NCBI RefSeq assembly: GCF_000348805.1
Contig: NC_020510.1
Coordinates: 62,001-126,000 of the forward strand
DNA from: Blattabacterium cuenoti BPAA
GTDB taxonomy: Bacteria > Bacteroidota > Bacteroidia > Flavobacteriales > Blattabacteriaceae
Length of the DNA: 64,000 bases
Direction: 5' to 3'
The position numbers and the translations under genes are program-made. Each line of letters opens with the position of its first letter. Positions within the stretch are counted from its first letter, which is position 1. Under the pieces are notes generated by a model, which was given only the letters and a program-made list of their open reading frames with translations, searched no databases and had not been told where the DNA came from. Below, in pieces: positions 47,182 to 56,307 of this stretch.

Positions 47182-48234
47182 CTAAATCATTTTTTCATGT
47201 TTTAAAAATAAAATAATAGGACGAGGAAAAGGGTACTCTCCTATTTGATTTGGGGAAATAAAACAAAAATTATCAAATAATATATTTTTCTTTAAATCTT
47301 GCAAAATTTCACAATTAAAGAATCGAATCGATAAAATTTGATGAGTCAGTTTTTGTTTTACTTTATAAATCACATTATTAGAAACCCTAACTCTAAATTT
47401 TTCCCAAATTTTATCTATGATTTCATGAATTGAAAGATTTTGTTTCGATTCTATTAAAGGAAAATCATAAAGACCCTTCCATATATCTTTAGTTGATCTT
47501 TTATTTAAACAAATATTTTTATTACGATCACATATGAAAAGATAATAAAAAAATCTATGTATTATGAATCTTCTTATTTTTTTTACAGGTAATTTATATA
47601 CAGTTCCATTTTGAATAGAAAAACAAGAATCTTGAACTGGACATAATAAACATTTAGGACTTTTTGGAGTACATAAAATAGAACCTAAATCCATAATTGC
47701 TTGATTAAAAATTCCTGGATGTTCAAAATCCATTATTTTTGAAACCGTAACTCTAAATCTATTTTTTGTAATAGTAGATGTAATATCATCGAAAATTCCA
47801 AAATATCTAGAAAATACTCGACAAGCATTTCCATCAATAGCAGGAATGACTTCATGAAAACATATAGATGCTATAGCTGCTCCTGTATATGGCCCGATCC
47901 CTTTATATTTTATTAATTCTTTATATTTATTAGGAAAAAACTTTTTATCATTTTTTAATTTTTTAGCAAAAGAATGCAAGTATTTTGCTCTAGAATAATA
48001 TCCCAATCCTTCCCACTTTTTCAACACATCTTTTTCTTTCGCTTGAGCAAGTTTTTCTAAACTTGGAAATTTTTTTATAAAGTTTAAATAATGCTTTATG
48101 GTTGTTTGTGAAATTCTTGTTTGTTGCAACATAAACTCTGAAACTAATATATAATATGTATTTTTAGTTTCTCTCCAAGGAAGTTTTCTCTTATTTTTTT
48201 TATACCAATTTATTATTTTTTTGGAAAAATCCAT
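47182..48234 (-). CDS. mutY: Adenine DNA glycosylase MutY
   Basis: 350 aa. Removes A opposite 8-oxoG. WYKKNKRKLPWRETKNTYYI and EFMLQQTRISQT are MutY signatures; GIGPYTGAAIASI is the HhH and IDGNACRVFSR holds the catalytic Asp. The Fe-S ligands C-X6-C-X2-C-X5-C (CTPKSPKCLLCPVQDSC) are all present, in contrast to Nth in this window. A C-terminal NUDIX-like domain follows. An ssb gene often found between mutY and gldE in flavobacteria is absent. Confidence 0.95.
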   Translation of the reverse strand: MDFSKKIINWYKKNKRKLPWRETKNTYYILVSEFMLQQTRISQTTIKHYLNFIKKFPSLEKLAQAKEKDVLKKWEGLGYYSRAKYLHSFAKKLKNDKKFFPNKYKELIKYKGIGPYTGAAIASICFHEVIPAIDGNACRVFSRYFGIFDDITSTITKNRFRVTVSKIMDFEHPGIFNQAIMDLGSILCTPKSPKCLLCPVQDSCFSIQNGTVYKLPVKKIRRFIIHRFFYYLFICDRNKNICLNKRSTKDIWKGLYDFPLIESKQNLSIHEIIDKIWEKFRVRVSNNVIYKVKQKLTHQILSIRFFNCEILQDLKKNILFDNFCFISPNQIGEYPFPRPIILFLKHEKMI

Positions 48235-48316
48235 ATATCTTTAATTTTTAAGCAATTTTATAAAAAATTGGTATATTTAGGAAACCGAATTTTGTTATTC
48301 GATATAATGATTTAAC

Positions 48317-48634
48317 ATGACAAAAGCAGATATAATAACAGAAATCATATCAGAAACTGGATCTGAGAGAATTGATACACAAAAGGTGATAGAAACATTT
48401 ATGGAAAAAATAAAACAAAGTTTAACATCGGGAGAAAATGTTTATTTAAGAGGATTCGGATCATTTATTATTAAATATCGAGCGAAAAAACTTGGACGTC
48501 ATATATCCAAAGATATGTCTATTGTAATTCCTGCGCATAATATACCAGCATTTAAACCTTCAAAATCTTTTACAGAATTGGTCAAAAAAAATGTTCCTAT
48601 CAAAGAAATAAATAAAAATACAATGAATCAATAA
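48317..48634 (+). CDS. HU/IHF-family DNA-binding protein
   Basis: 105-aa histone-like protein with the conserved arm region LRGFGSFIIKYRAKKLGRHI and IPAHNIPAFKPSKSF. It bends DNA and compacts the nucleoid. Order mutY (divergent), HU, 29-aa basic peptide, RNase G is flavobacterial. The HU versus IHF distinction cannot be made from motifs. Confidence 0.93.
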   Translation: MTKADIITEIISETGSERIDTQKVIETFMEKIKQSLTSGENVYLRGFGSFIIKYRAKKLGRHISKDMSIVIPAHNIPAFKPSKSFTELVKKNVPIKEINKNTMNQ

Positions 48635-48653
48635 TTACTAATTGTTGAGAATT

Positions 48654-48743
48654 ATGCCAAACGGAAAAAAAAGAAAAAGACGTAAGATAGCAACTCATAA
48701 AAGAAAAAAAAGAAATAGGAAAAATAGGCATAAAAAGAAATAA
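48654..48743 (+). CDS. 29-aa very basic conserved-looking peptide
   Basis: ATG at 48654 to TAA at 48743, 19 bp after the HU gene. About three fifths of the residues are Lys or Arg: it starts MPNGKKRKRRKIATHKRKK and ends NRHKKK. I recall near-identical small peptides between HU and RNase G genes in flavobacteria, which argues for a real gene. The composition suggests RNA or ribosome binding, similar in style to small Thx-type ribosomal proteins. Function is unproven. Confidence 0.7.
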   Translation: MPNGKKRKRRKIATHKRKKRNRKNRHKKK

Positions 48744-48796
48744 TAATTTTCTAAAAAAAATGTAATTTCTAAAACTTTTTTTCCTTGTTTTTGTGT

Positions 48797-50347
48797 ATGA
48801 ATCAAGAGTTAATTATAAATGCAGAAGAACAAGAAGTTAAAATAGCTCTTTTGGAAGAAGGAAAATTACTGGAGCTTCATAGAGATGTTTTGAATAAAAA
48901 ATTCTCTGTAGGAGATATTTATTTTGGAATAGTTAAAAAAATTTTGTACGGATTAAATGCGGCTATCATAGATATAGGACATTCAAAAGGTGCATTTTTG
49001 CATTATGATGATATTGGATTTCAAATTGATCAAATGTTAAATTTGATATCTTCCAATCATATTAATAATAATCAAAAAGAATCGAATAATTTCGAAAATC
49101 AAGAAAACAAAAATTCTATAAATCATATATTGTATATCGGACAAAAAATTTTGGTTCAAATCTCCAAAGAACCTATTTCTAATAAAGGACCGAAACTTAC
49201 TACAAAAATTTGTATTCCAGGTAGAAATTTAATCCTTATACCTTTTTCAGAAAAAATTTCTATTTCTAAAAAAATAAAAAATATAAAAGAAAAAAATAGA
49301 TTGATTTCTTACATCAGGAAAATCATCCCAAATAAATTTGGGATGATTATTCGTACAGCTGCTGATAATGAAATAGAAAAAGTTCTAAATGAAGAACTCA
49401 TTTTTTTAATGAAAAAATGGAAAAAAACATTAAATAATTTAATGAAACTTTTTCCACCAGTTCGTGTATTGAGTGAAAATAATAAAACTTATTGTTTATT
49501 AAGAGATATATTCAATGACCATTTCAAATCTATTTGTTGTAATAACGATTTTCTATGTCAAGAAATTCATTCATATTTATCTTTAATTGCTCCAAAAAAA
49601 ACCAGTATAATTAAATATTATAAAGGAAATGTTCCCATATTTGAAAAATATGGGATAGAAAAACAAATACAAGTATTTTTAGGTAAAAATGTTCCTCTTG
49701 AAAATGGAGCTTATCTCATCATAGAACATACTGAAGCTTTACATGTTATAGATGTAAATAGTGGAATGATCAATCATATGATGAAAAATTGTACAGAATC
49801 AGAAAGGTCCAATAATATATTAAAAATTAATTTATTAGCAGCAACAGAAATAGCAAGACAGCTCAGATTAAGAGACATGGGAGGTATAATTGTTGTGGAT
49901 TTTATAGATATGTATAATTCCATACAAAAAAAAAAGCTATATGAACATTTAAAAGAAGAAATGAAAAATGATAGAGCAAAACATCAAATTTTACCTCCCA
50001 ATAAATTTGGTTTAGTTCAATTTACTCGTCATAGAGTAAGACCTGAATTAAAAAAAATAAATGTAAATAATAAACAGTATCAAAATTCTCCTAAAAATTA
50101 TATTCATCATTTAGAATTTGTTATAGAAACTATTATAAGAAACAAAAATCATAAAGGAATCCAATTACATATTCATTCTTTCGTCTCAGCTTTTTTAAAA
50201 AAAGGATTTCCTTCTATTCAACAAAAATGGTTATTAAAATATAAAAAATGGATTAAAATAATTCCAAGAGATTCATTTAGATATACAGAATATCAAATTA
50301 TAGATAAAAATCACGAAATCCTATTGTCTTCTTTTTATTTTCATTAA
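48797..50347 (+). CDS. rng: Ribonuclease E/G family endoribonuclease
   Basis: 516 aa from the ATG at 48797 (a TTG at 48785 is possible). An S1 domain near the N-terminus (GDIYFGIVKKILYGLNAAII) is split by a low-complexity Asn-rich insertion around residues 90-115. The catalytic DNase I-like domain has its two metal Asp residues in VIDVNSG and VVDFIDMYN. I see no CPxC zinc-link motif. There is no long RNase E scaffold tail, so it is RNase G-like: RNA turnover and rRNA processing. Confidence 0.92.
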   Translation: MNQELIINAEEQEVKIALLEEGKLLELHRDVLNKKFSVGDIYFGIVKKILYGLNAAIIDIGHSKGAFLHYDDIGFQIDQMLNLISSNHINNNQKESNNFENQENKNSINHILYIGQKILVQISKEPISNKGPKLTTKICIPGRNLILIPFSEKISISKKIKNIKEKNRLISYIRKIIPNKFGMIIRTAADNEIEKVLNEELIFLMKKWKKTLNNLMKLFPPVRVLSENNKTYCLLRDIFNDHFKSICCNNDFLCQEIHSYLSLIAPKKTSIIKYYKGNVPIFEKYGIEKQIQVFLGKNVPLENGAYLIIEHTEALHVIDVNSGMINHMMKNCTESERSNNILKINLLAATEIARQLRLRDMGGIIVVDFIDMYNSIQKKKLYEHLKEEMKNDRAKHQILPPNKFGLVQFTRHRVRPELKKINVNNKQYQNSPKNYIHHLEFVIETIIRNKNHKGIQLHIHSFVSAFLKKGFPSIQQKWLLKYKKWIKIIPRDSFRYTEYQIIDKNHEILLSSFYFH

Positions 50348-50375
50348 AATTTATTATAACTTTCCAAACCAAGAA

Positions 50376-50458
50376 GTGGGCGTGGTGAAACCGGTAGACA
50401 CGTCAGAATTAGGATCTGATGCCTATTAGGCGTAAGGGTTCGAATCCCTTCGCCCGCA
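50376..50458 (+). tRNA. tRNA-Leu (anticodon UAG)
   Basis: Class II cloverleaf: acceptor GTGGGCG/CGCCCGC with one wobble, anticodon stem TCAGA/TCTGA with loop ATTAGGA giving UAG, long variable arm, T arm GGGTTCGAATCCC, discriminator A. CCA is not encoded. Only 4 bp separate it from the convergent gltA stop. Confidence 0.96.
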
Positions 50459-50462
50459 TTAA

Positions 50463-51719
50463 CTATTTTTTTTTGATATTTCTTTTTTTATATCCTATAT
50501 AAATTTGTCTAGGTCTACCTATGGGGTCTTTATTTAATTTCATTTCTTTCCAATGAGCCATCCATCCTGGTAATCTTCCTAAAGCAAACATAACAGTAAA
50601 CATTTCTTTTGGAATCCCTATAGCTTGATAAATAATTCCGGAATAAAAATCAATATTAGGATAAAGTTTTTTTTCTAAAAAATAAGAATCCTGAAGAGCT
50701 TTTCTTTCAACATCTTTTGCCAATTCTAATATTGGATCAGAAATACCTAATTGTTGAATTACATTTTCAGCTACTTTTTTAGCTATTTTAGCTCTAGGAT
50801 CAAAATTTTTATAAATTCTATGTCCAAATCCCATGAGTCGAAATGGGTCTTTCTTATTTTTCGCTTTTTCTATCCACTTTTTGATATTTCCTCCACTTTT
50901 TAAAATAGCTTCTAACATTTCAATTACAGCTTGATTCGCTCCTCCATGTAATTTTCCCCAAAGAGCACTCATTCCTGCAGATATAGATGCAAATAATCCA
51001 GCATGAGCAGAACCTAATAAACGAACGGTAGTTGTAGAGCAATTTTGTTCATGATCTGCATGTAATATTAAAATCTTGTTCAAAGCATCCGAAATAATCG
51101 GATTTAGTTCATAAGATTGATTAGGAATAGAAAAAAACATTTTTAACAAATTGGAAGTATAATCAAGATGAGGATCTGCATAAGTAGGAGGTAACCCTAT
51201 TTTTTTTCTGTAAGTTAAAGCAGCTAATATAGGTAATTTAGCTAACAGATGAAGATATAGATCTTCTTCCCGTAAAGAATTATTTATAAATGCGTCCAAA
51301 ATATGGGTTAAAAAAGATAAAATTCCCATTGGATGATAAGAATTTGGAATATTATCAAGTATTTTGTTTATTTCCTTATGAATCGAATTAAATTTTTTGA
51401 TTTTTTCAGAAAAAGATTTTAATTGTGCAGTATTAGGAAGTTCTCCATTTAAAATAAGATAACTTGTTTCTATAAACGAACATTGATTAATAATTTGTTC
51501 AATAGGATATCCTCTATATAAAAGTTCTCCTTTTTCTCCATCTATAAAACTAATAGAACTTTTGGTTATTCCTGTATTTTTAAATCCTGGGTCAAATGTA
51601 ATAAACCCTGTACTTTCTCTTAATTTAGAAATATTAATAGCTTTTTCACAAAAAGTTCCATAAATGACAGGGAGTTTGTAATGATATCCATTGATATTAA
51701 AATTTACGACACTGCACAT
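50463..51719 (-). CDS. gltA: Citrate synthase
   Basis: 418 aa. Condenses acetyl-CoA and oxaloacetate. Catalytic regions are LHADHEQNCSTTTVRLLGS, WGKLHGGANQAV and MGFGHRIYKNFDPRA; the catalytic His residues and the Asp equivalent are in place. Some cockroach symbionts are reported to have lost parts of the TCA cycle; retention of gltA and fumC here suggests a fuller cycle. Confidence 0.96.
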   Translation of the reverse strand: MCSVVNFNINGYHYKLPVIYGTFCEKAINISKLRESTGFITFDPGFKNTGITKSSISFIDGEKGELLYRGYPIEQIINQCSFIETSYLILNGELPNTAQLKSFSEKIKKFNSIHKEINKILDNIPNSYHPMGILSFLTHILDAFINNSLREEDLYLHLLAKLPILAALTYRKKIGLPPTYADPHLDYTSNLLKMFFSIPNQSYELNPIISDALNKILILHADHEQNCSTTTVRLLGSAHAGLFASISAGMSALWGKLHGGANQAVIEMLEAILKSGGNIKKWIEKAKNKKDPFRLMGFGHRIYKNFDPRAKIAKKVAENVIQQLGISDPILELAKDVERKALQDSYFLEKKLYPNIDFYSGIIYQAIGIPKEMFTVMFALGRLPGWMAHWKEMKLNKDPIGRPRQIYIGYKKRNIKKK

Positions 51720-51771
51720 AATAAATAAATTTTATTAAATATATATAATAATATAAATAAAATGTTACTTT

Positions 51772-52716
51772 CTATATTTTAAAAATCATTTCATCAAATG
51801 AAATAAGAGTATCAAATCCCTTATTGGAAAAATAATGTTTCATTCCTTTTCTAGAACTTATCAAAACAAAATCTCCACCCCAAGCACCTAGACTTTTTAC
51901 GACTCCTAAATAGTCTGGAAAATATATTTCTTTAATAGTAGGAAGATTCAGTATTTTTGATATAATTTTTTCGTGTTTTAATAATAATTCTTCAAATTCT
52001 TTTAATGTTTTACAAAAGGGAATTTTTTGAGTAATAGAAGATATGTTCTCTATGTTTTCATGAGAGATATTAGATATAATATTAGAACGAAAATATCGTA
52101 TCTCATCACAAGTATTTTGTTTTTTATTAAGATGCAGAAAAAACAGTTTATCTTTAAAGGGGGGGTTAAATTCTATGGGAATGATATGAGGTTTTTGATT
52201 CCATAGTTTATAAATTATGGGTTTTGAAATAGAAACACAAGCGAGATCATATCCACTACCTGAAAAATTATTTTCTAGTAACATATAAGGATCTATTTTT
52301 GCCCATTTTGCTATGTTATTAATTAAAGTAGAACTACTTCCTAATCCCCAATCTATTGGAAATTCCAACTGTGTTTTAACATATATTCCTAATGAATTAG
52401 GAAGAAAATCTTTTTGAATTTTTTTAGATTTTAATAACAAATCTCTTAGTTTAAGAGCCGTATTCTTCTCTGTTTCGTAACAAATATCTAAAGAAGGAAG
52501 TTGAAATACTCCTTCAAACCAAGGTTGATTGATTTCATCATAACTTTTCCAATGTAAAACAGAAGAAAGATTGTGTCTAAAGATAGTTAATGATTGTCCT
52601 TTAATTGTAGGAAGTGCTAAACCACAGGCTCCACAAAGAATACAATATTCTCCTGTTAACAATAGTTTTCCATGACTGTAAAAAAAACGTCTATATCTTC
52701 TTCTATATCGATGCAT
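51772..52716 (-). CDS. GHMP kinase, GYDIA family (mevalonate-pathway-like)
   Basis: 314 aa. GHMP kinase fold with the ATP loop DWGLGSSSTLINNIAKW and the family-naming GYD motif, here GSGYDLACV. The N-terminus FYSHGKLLLTGEYCIL is shared with mevalonate-type kinases. In flavobacteria this family is encoded near other mevalonate pathway genes and probably phosphorylates mevalonate or a derivative. No other isoprenoid gene lies here, so the substrate is inferred. The first ten residues are unusually Arg/Tyr-rich. Confidence 0.82.
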   Translation of the reverse strand: MHRYRRRYRRFFYSHGKLLLTGEYCILCGACGLALPTIKGQSLTIFRHNLSSVLHWKSYDEINQPWFEGVFQLPSLDICYETEKNTALKLRDLLLKSKKIQKDFLPNSLGIYVKTQLEFPIDWGLGSSSTLINNIAKWAKIDPYMLLENNFSGSGYDLACVSISKPIIYKLWNQKPHIIPIEFNPPFKDKLFFLHLNKKQNTCDEIRYFRSNIISNISHENIENISSITQKIPFCKTLKEFEELLLKHEKIISKILNLPTIKEIYFPDYLGVVKSLGAWGGDFVLISSRKGMKHYFSNKGFDTLISFDEMIFKI

Positions 52717-52732
52717 TATGGATTTATATTTT

Positions 52733-53593
52733 TTATAAAGAATTTTTTGAAATTTTTTTAATTAATCCTTGTAAAATATTTCCTGGACCCATTTCTGTAA
52801 ATGAAACAGCTCCATGAGCTATCATATTTTTTATAGATTGTTTCCATTTAACTGGAGAAGTCAATTGTTCAACAAGATTTTTTTTTATATCATAAGATTT
52901 TATAACAGGTAGAGCAGTTACATTTTGGTATATTGGATATTTAGAATCTTTAAAAAAAATTTGGTTTACAATTTTTTGAAATTTTGTTTGGGCTGGTTTC
53001 ATAATCGGAGAATGAAAAGCTCCATGAACAGGAAGAATAAATATTTTCTTAGCTCCTATTTTTTTTAGAAAAGAACAAACTCTTCTCAAAGCTTGAATTT
53101 CTCCAGAAATTACTAATTGTTCAGGACTATTATAATTAGAAGGAACTACAATTCCATGATCGTTTTTACAAGCGTTTTCTATAATAGAATCTTCCAATCC
53201 AAACACAACAGCCATACCTCCATGAGTAGATTCACAAATATTTTGCATTATTGATGCTCTTTGATTTACTAATTTTAATCCATCTTCAAAAGAAAATACA
53301 TTAATTGCAGCTAAAGCAGAGAATTCACCAAGAGAATGTCCAGCTACCATATCAGGTTCAAAATAATTTGATATTTTTGCTTTTATAACTGAATATATAT
53401 AAATTGCTAATTGTGTATACTTTGTATTTTTTAAAGTTTCCATGGTTCCTTCAAACATGACAGATGTCATTTTAAACCCTAAAATTTCGTCAGATAATTG
53501 AAATAATTTTTTTGCCGAATGAGAATTTTTGTATAAATCTTTTCCCATTCCTAGAAATTGGGACCCTTGACCAGGAAATAAATAAGCTTTCAT
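52733..53593 (-). CDS. fabD: Malonyl-CoA:ACP transacylase
   Basis: About 286 aa from the ATG at 53593 (MKAYLFPGQGSQFLGMGKD), the standard FabD N-terminus; the frame is open to an ATG at 53659, but that would overlap the divergent tatD. The catalytic Ser is in AGHSLGEFSALAA, and the His in LPVHGAFHSPIM. Loads malonyl groups on acyl carrier protein for fatty acid synthesis. Confidence 0.95.
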   Translation of the reverse strand: MKAYLFPGQGSQFLGMGKDLYKNSHSAKKLFQLSDEILGFKMTSVMFEGTMETLKNTKYTQLAIYIYSVIKAKISNYFEPDMVAGHSLGEFSALAAINVFSFEDGLKLVNQRASIMQNICESTHGGMAVVFGLEDSIIENACKNDHGIVVPSNYNSPEQLVISGEIQALRRVCSFLKKIGAKKIFILPVHGAFHSPIMKPAQTKFQKIVNQIFFKDSKYPIYQNVTALPVIKSYDIKKNLVEQLTSPVKWKQSIKNMIAHGAVSFTEMGPGNILQGLIKKISKNSL

Positions 53594-53632
53594 AAAATAT
53601 TTTGATTTAAAAATTAAAAATTCATTATTTAC

Positions 53633-54406
53633 ATGAAAATTACTGATACTCATACTCATTTATACATGAAAGAATTTGATGAAGATATTAATTTTGTAAT
53701 ACAAAAAGCCTTTCATAAAGGAATAAATAGATTTTTACTTCCTTCTATAGATAGTTCTATTGTTCCTAATATATTAAAATTAGAAAAAAAATATCCTAAT
53801 ATATGTTTTTCCATGATAGGATTGCATCCTAATAAAGTAGATCCATATAGTTTAGAAAAAGAATTGAAAAATATAAAAACATGGTTATATAAACATTCCT
53901 TTATTTCTATAGGAGAAATCGGAATGGATTTACTAGAAAAAAAATTCGTTTATGAACAGGAATACGCTTTTCAAACTCAAATACAATGGGCTAAACAAAA
54001 AAAAATTCCTATAGTTATACACTGTAGAAAAGCTTTTGATCAAGTTTTTCATATTTTATCAAAAGAAAAAAACTCTTCTCTTCAAGGAGTGTTTCATTGT
54101 TTTTCAGGTACTTTAGAACAAGCTCAAAAAATTATTGATTTTGGAATCAAACTAGGTATTGGTGGAATGATCACTTTTAAAAATAATCATATTAGTCAAT
54201 TTTTACATAAAATAAGTTTGAACCATCTAGTATTAGAAACCGATTCCCCTTATCTTTCTCCACATCCTTTGAGAGGAAAAAGAAATGAGCCCAAAAATTT
54301 AAGAATAATTTTAAAAAAACTATCACAAATTTATTCTATGTCAGAAGAAAAAATATCCGAGATCATCTATTGGAATGTAGAAAAATTATTTTTCACACCA
54401 TTTTAG
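53633..54406 (+). CDS. tatD: TatD family metal-dependent hydrolase/DNase
   Basis: 257-aa TIM-barrel protein. Metal ligands are visible in [32 protein letters not shown] and [10 protein letters not shown]. Family members act as 3'-5' exonucleases or in DNA quality control; the substrate here is not known. The 3' end overlaps convergent fumC by 14 bp. Confidence 0.92.
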   Translation: MKITDTHTHLYMKEFDEDINFVIQKAFHKGINRFLLPSIDSSIVPNILKLEKKYPNICFSMIGLHPNKVDPYSLEKELKNIKTWLYKHSFISIGEIGMDLLEKKFVYEQEYAFQTQIQWAKQKKIPIVIHCRKAFDQVFHILSKEKNSSLQGVFHCFSGTLEQAQKIIDFGIKLGIGGMITFKNNHISQFLHKISLNHLVLETDSPYLSPHPLRGKRNEPKNLRIILKKLSQIYSMSEEKISEIIYWNVEKLFFTPF

Positions 54407-55778
54407 ATGGATTTACAAATTTTTCAAATTCGTCAACAGTTAAATATCCTAATCGAATCGCTTCTTCTTTTAATGTACTATTATTTTCATAAGCATATTT
54501 TGCAATTTTTGCTGATTTTTCATATCCAATATGAGTATTTAGTGCTGTAACTAGCATCAAAGACTTATCCAAAAATTCTTTAATTCTTTTATAATTTGGT
54601 TTTATTCCCATCACGCAAAAAGAAGAAAAAGAAGTACAAGCATCTGAAAGAAGTTGAGAGGATTGTAAAAAATTATATGCCATTAATGGTTTAGATACAT
54701 TTAATTCATAATTTCCTGAAGATCCAGCCATAGAAATAGTCATATCATTTCCTATAATTTGAGTACAAACCATAATAATAGACTCGCATTGAGTCGGATT
54801 TACTTTTCCAGGCATTATCGAAGATCCAGGTTCATTTTCAGGAATATGTATTTCTCCAATTCCTGAACGTGGACCAGAAGCTAAAAAACGAATATCATTT
54901 GATATTTTAATTAAAGAAACAGCTATTTGTTTAATAGCATTATGAGATTCCACTATAGCATCATGAGATGATATTGCTTCAAACTTATTTTGTGCTACTT
55001 TAAAAGGGGAACCAGTTAACTTACATATATACTCGGTTATTTTTTTATCATATCCTTTAGGAGCATTCAATCCTGTTCCTACAGCTGTACCTCCTATCGC
55101 CAATTCAGAAAGATGATCTAAAGTTTTTTTTATAGCATTTAATCCATGATCTATTTGAGAAACATATCCTGAAAATTCTTGTCCTAAAGTAATAGGAATT
55201 GCATCCATAAGATGAGTTCTCCCTATTTTAATAACATCATGAAACAACTTAGATTTTTCTTCCAAAGTTTTTCTTAATTTTTGAATTGAAGGAATCGTTT
55301 TTTTTACTAGTTTTTGATAAGAGGCAATATGCATTGCTGTAGAAAAAGTATCATTAGATGATTGAGACATATTTACATCATCATTGGGATGAATAAAAGA
55401 TTGGTTTTTTCCTAATTTTTTCCCCATCAAAACATGAGCTCTATTAGAAATTACCTCATTGATATTCATATTAGTATGAGTTCCTGAACCAGTTTGCCAT
55501 ATTACTAAAGGAAATTGATCATTTAATTTTTCGTTTATAATTTCATCACAAACTAAGGATATCATATCTTTTTTTTTTTTAGATAAAATCCCAAACTCAA
55601 AATTAACATGAGCAGCCGCTTTTTTTAAAAAACCAAATGCATGAATAATTTCTATAGGCATAGAACCTTCTGGGCCGATTTTAAAATTATTTCTAGATCT
55701 TTCTGTTTGTGCTCCCCAATATTTATCGAAAGGAACTTTAACGACCCCCAAAGTATCTTTTTCTATTCTATATGTCAT
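54393..55778 (-). CDS. fumC: Fumarate hydratase class II
   Basis: 461 aa. Iron-independent fumarase of the aspartase/fumarase superfamily. The signature [15 protein letters not shown] is intact, with the catalytic Ser in the flexible loop; [17 protein letters not shown] and [14 protein letters not shown] are the other active-site regions. Aspartase is an alternative in this superfamily but the motifs and length suit FumC better. Confidence 0.93.
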   Translation of the reverse strand: MTYRIEKDTLGVVKVPFDKYWGAQTERSRNNFKIGPEGSMPIEIIHAFGFLKKAAAHVNFEFGILSKKKKDMISLVCDEIINEKLNDQFPLVIWQTGSGTHTNMNINEVISNRAHVLMGKKLGKNQSFIHPNDDVNMSQSSNDTFSTAMHIASYQKLVKKTIPSIQKLRKTLEEKSKLFHDVIKIGRTHLMDAIPITLGQEFSGYVSQIDHGLNAIKKTLDHLSELAIGGTAVGTGLNAPKGYDKKITEYICKLTGSPFKVAQNKFEAISSHDAIVESHNAIKQIAVSLIKISNDIRFLASGPRSGIGEIHIPENEPGSSIMPGKVNPTQCESIIMVCTQIIGNDMTISMAGSSGNYELNVSKPLMAYNFLQSSQLLSDACTSFSSFCVMGIKPNYKRIKEFLDKSLMLVTALNTHIGYEKSAKIAKYAYENNSTLKEEAIRLGYLTVDEFEKFVNPSKMV

Positions 55779-55835
55779 TTTCCTATTTTTTTCCGAAATT
55801 ATAATAATATAATAAAATTAGAACTGATCTCTTCT

Positions 55836-56015
55836 ATGATTATTAAATTTTTAGGATTTTTATTTTTTTTACTTATAACTATATCTGGTTTTTGGTGTAT
55901 ATTTTTTCTATCTTTTTTTAGCATTTATTGGATGATAAGTTTATTATTATTAATGTTTACAACCTATTTTAATAAGCATGATGAAAGAGACAAAATACAA
56001 AATCCTAAAAAATAA
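55836..56015 (+). CDS. Small membrane protein (59 aa), unrecognised
   Basis: ATG at 55836 to the stop at 56015. Two close hydrophobic stretches (about 4-22 and 26-44) form a likely membrane hairpin, followed by a charged tail KHDERDKIQNPKK. It overlaps the start of the FtsB/DivIC-like gene by 38 bp in another frame, which suggests translational coupling. I do not recognise the family. In AT-rich DNA a hydrophobic ORF of this size could be chance. Confidence 0.4.
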   Translation: MIIKFLGFLFFLLITISGFWCIFFLSFFSIYWMISLLLLMFTTYFNKHDERDKIQNPKK

Positions 56016-56307
56016 ATATTTTTGGATTAGTATTTTTTTCTTTATATGGATGTCTTTTTTTGATTCTAATTCTTTCATCTTACACTATAAATTTAGAAAT
56101 AGTATTCGGGAAATGACATCCAATAGAGATTTTTTGAAAAAAAAAATTTTATTAGAAGCGAATAAATTCAAAAAATTGAAAACAGATCCTCTGTATCTTG
56201 AGAAATTAGCAAGAGAAAAATTTTACATGAAAAAAGAAAATGAAGATTTGTTTATTGTATCTAAAAAAAATCGAAAAAACAAACTAACGTCCCATATGAA
56301 TGAGTAA
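55978..56307 (+). CDS. Septum formation initiator, FtsB/DivIC-like
   Basis: 109 aa: one membrane helix (about 14-31) then a periplasmic coiled coil (about 40-75) and the DPLYLEKLAREKFYMKKENEDL segment typical of DivIC/FtsB. It links FtsQ and FtsL at the division site. ATGs at 55978 and 55981 are both possible. The end overlaps convergent mnmG by 24 bp. In free-living flavobacteria a uridine kinase gene usually precedes it; here a tiny membrane ORF does. Confidence 0.85.
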   Translation: MMKETKYKILKNKYFWISIFFFIWMSFFDSNSFILHYKFRNSIREMTSNRDFLKKKILLEANKFKKLKTDPLYLEKLAREKFYMKKENEDLFIVSKKNRKNKLTSHMNE

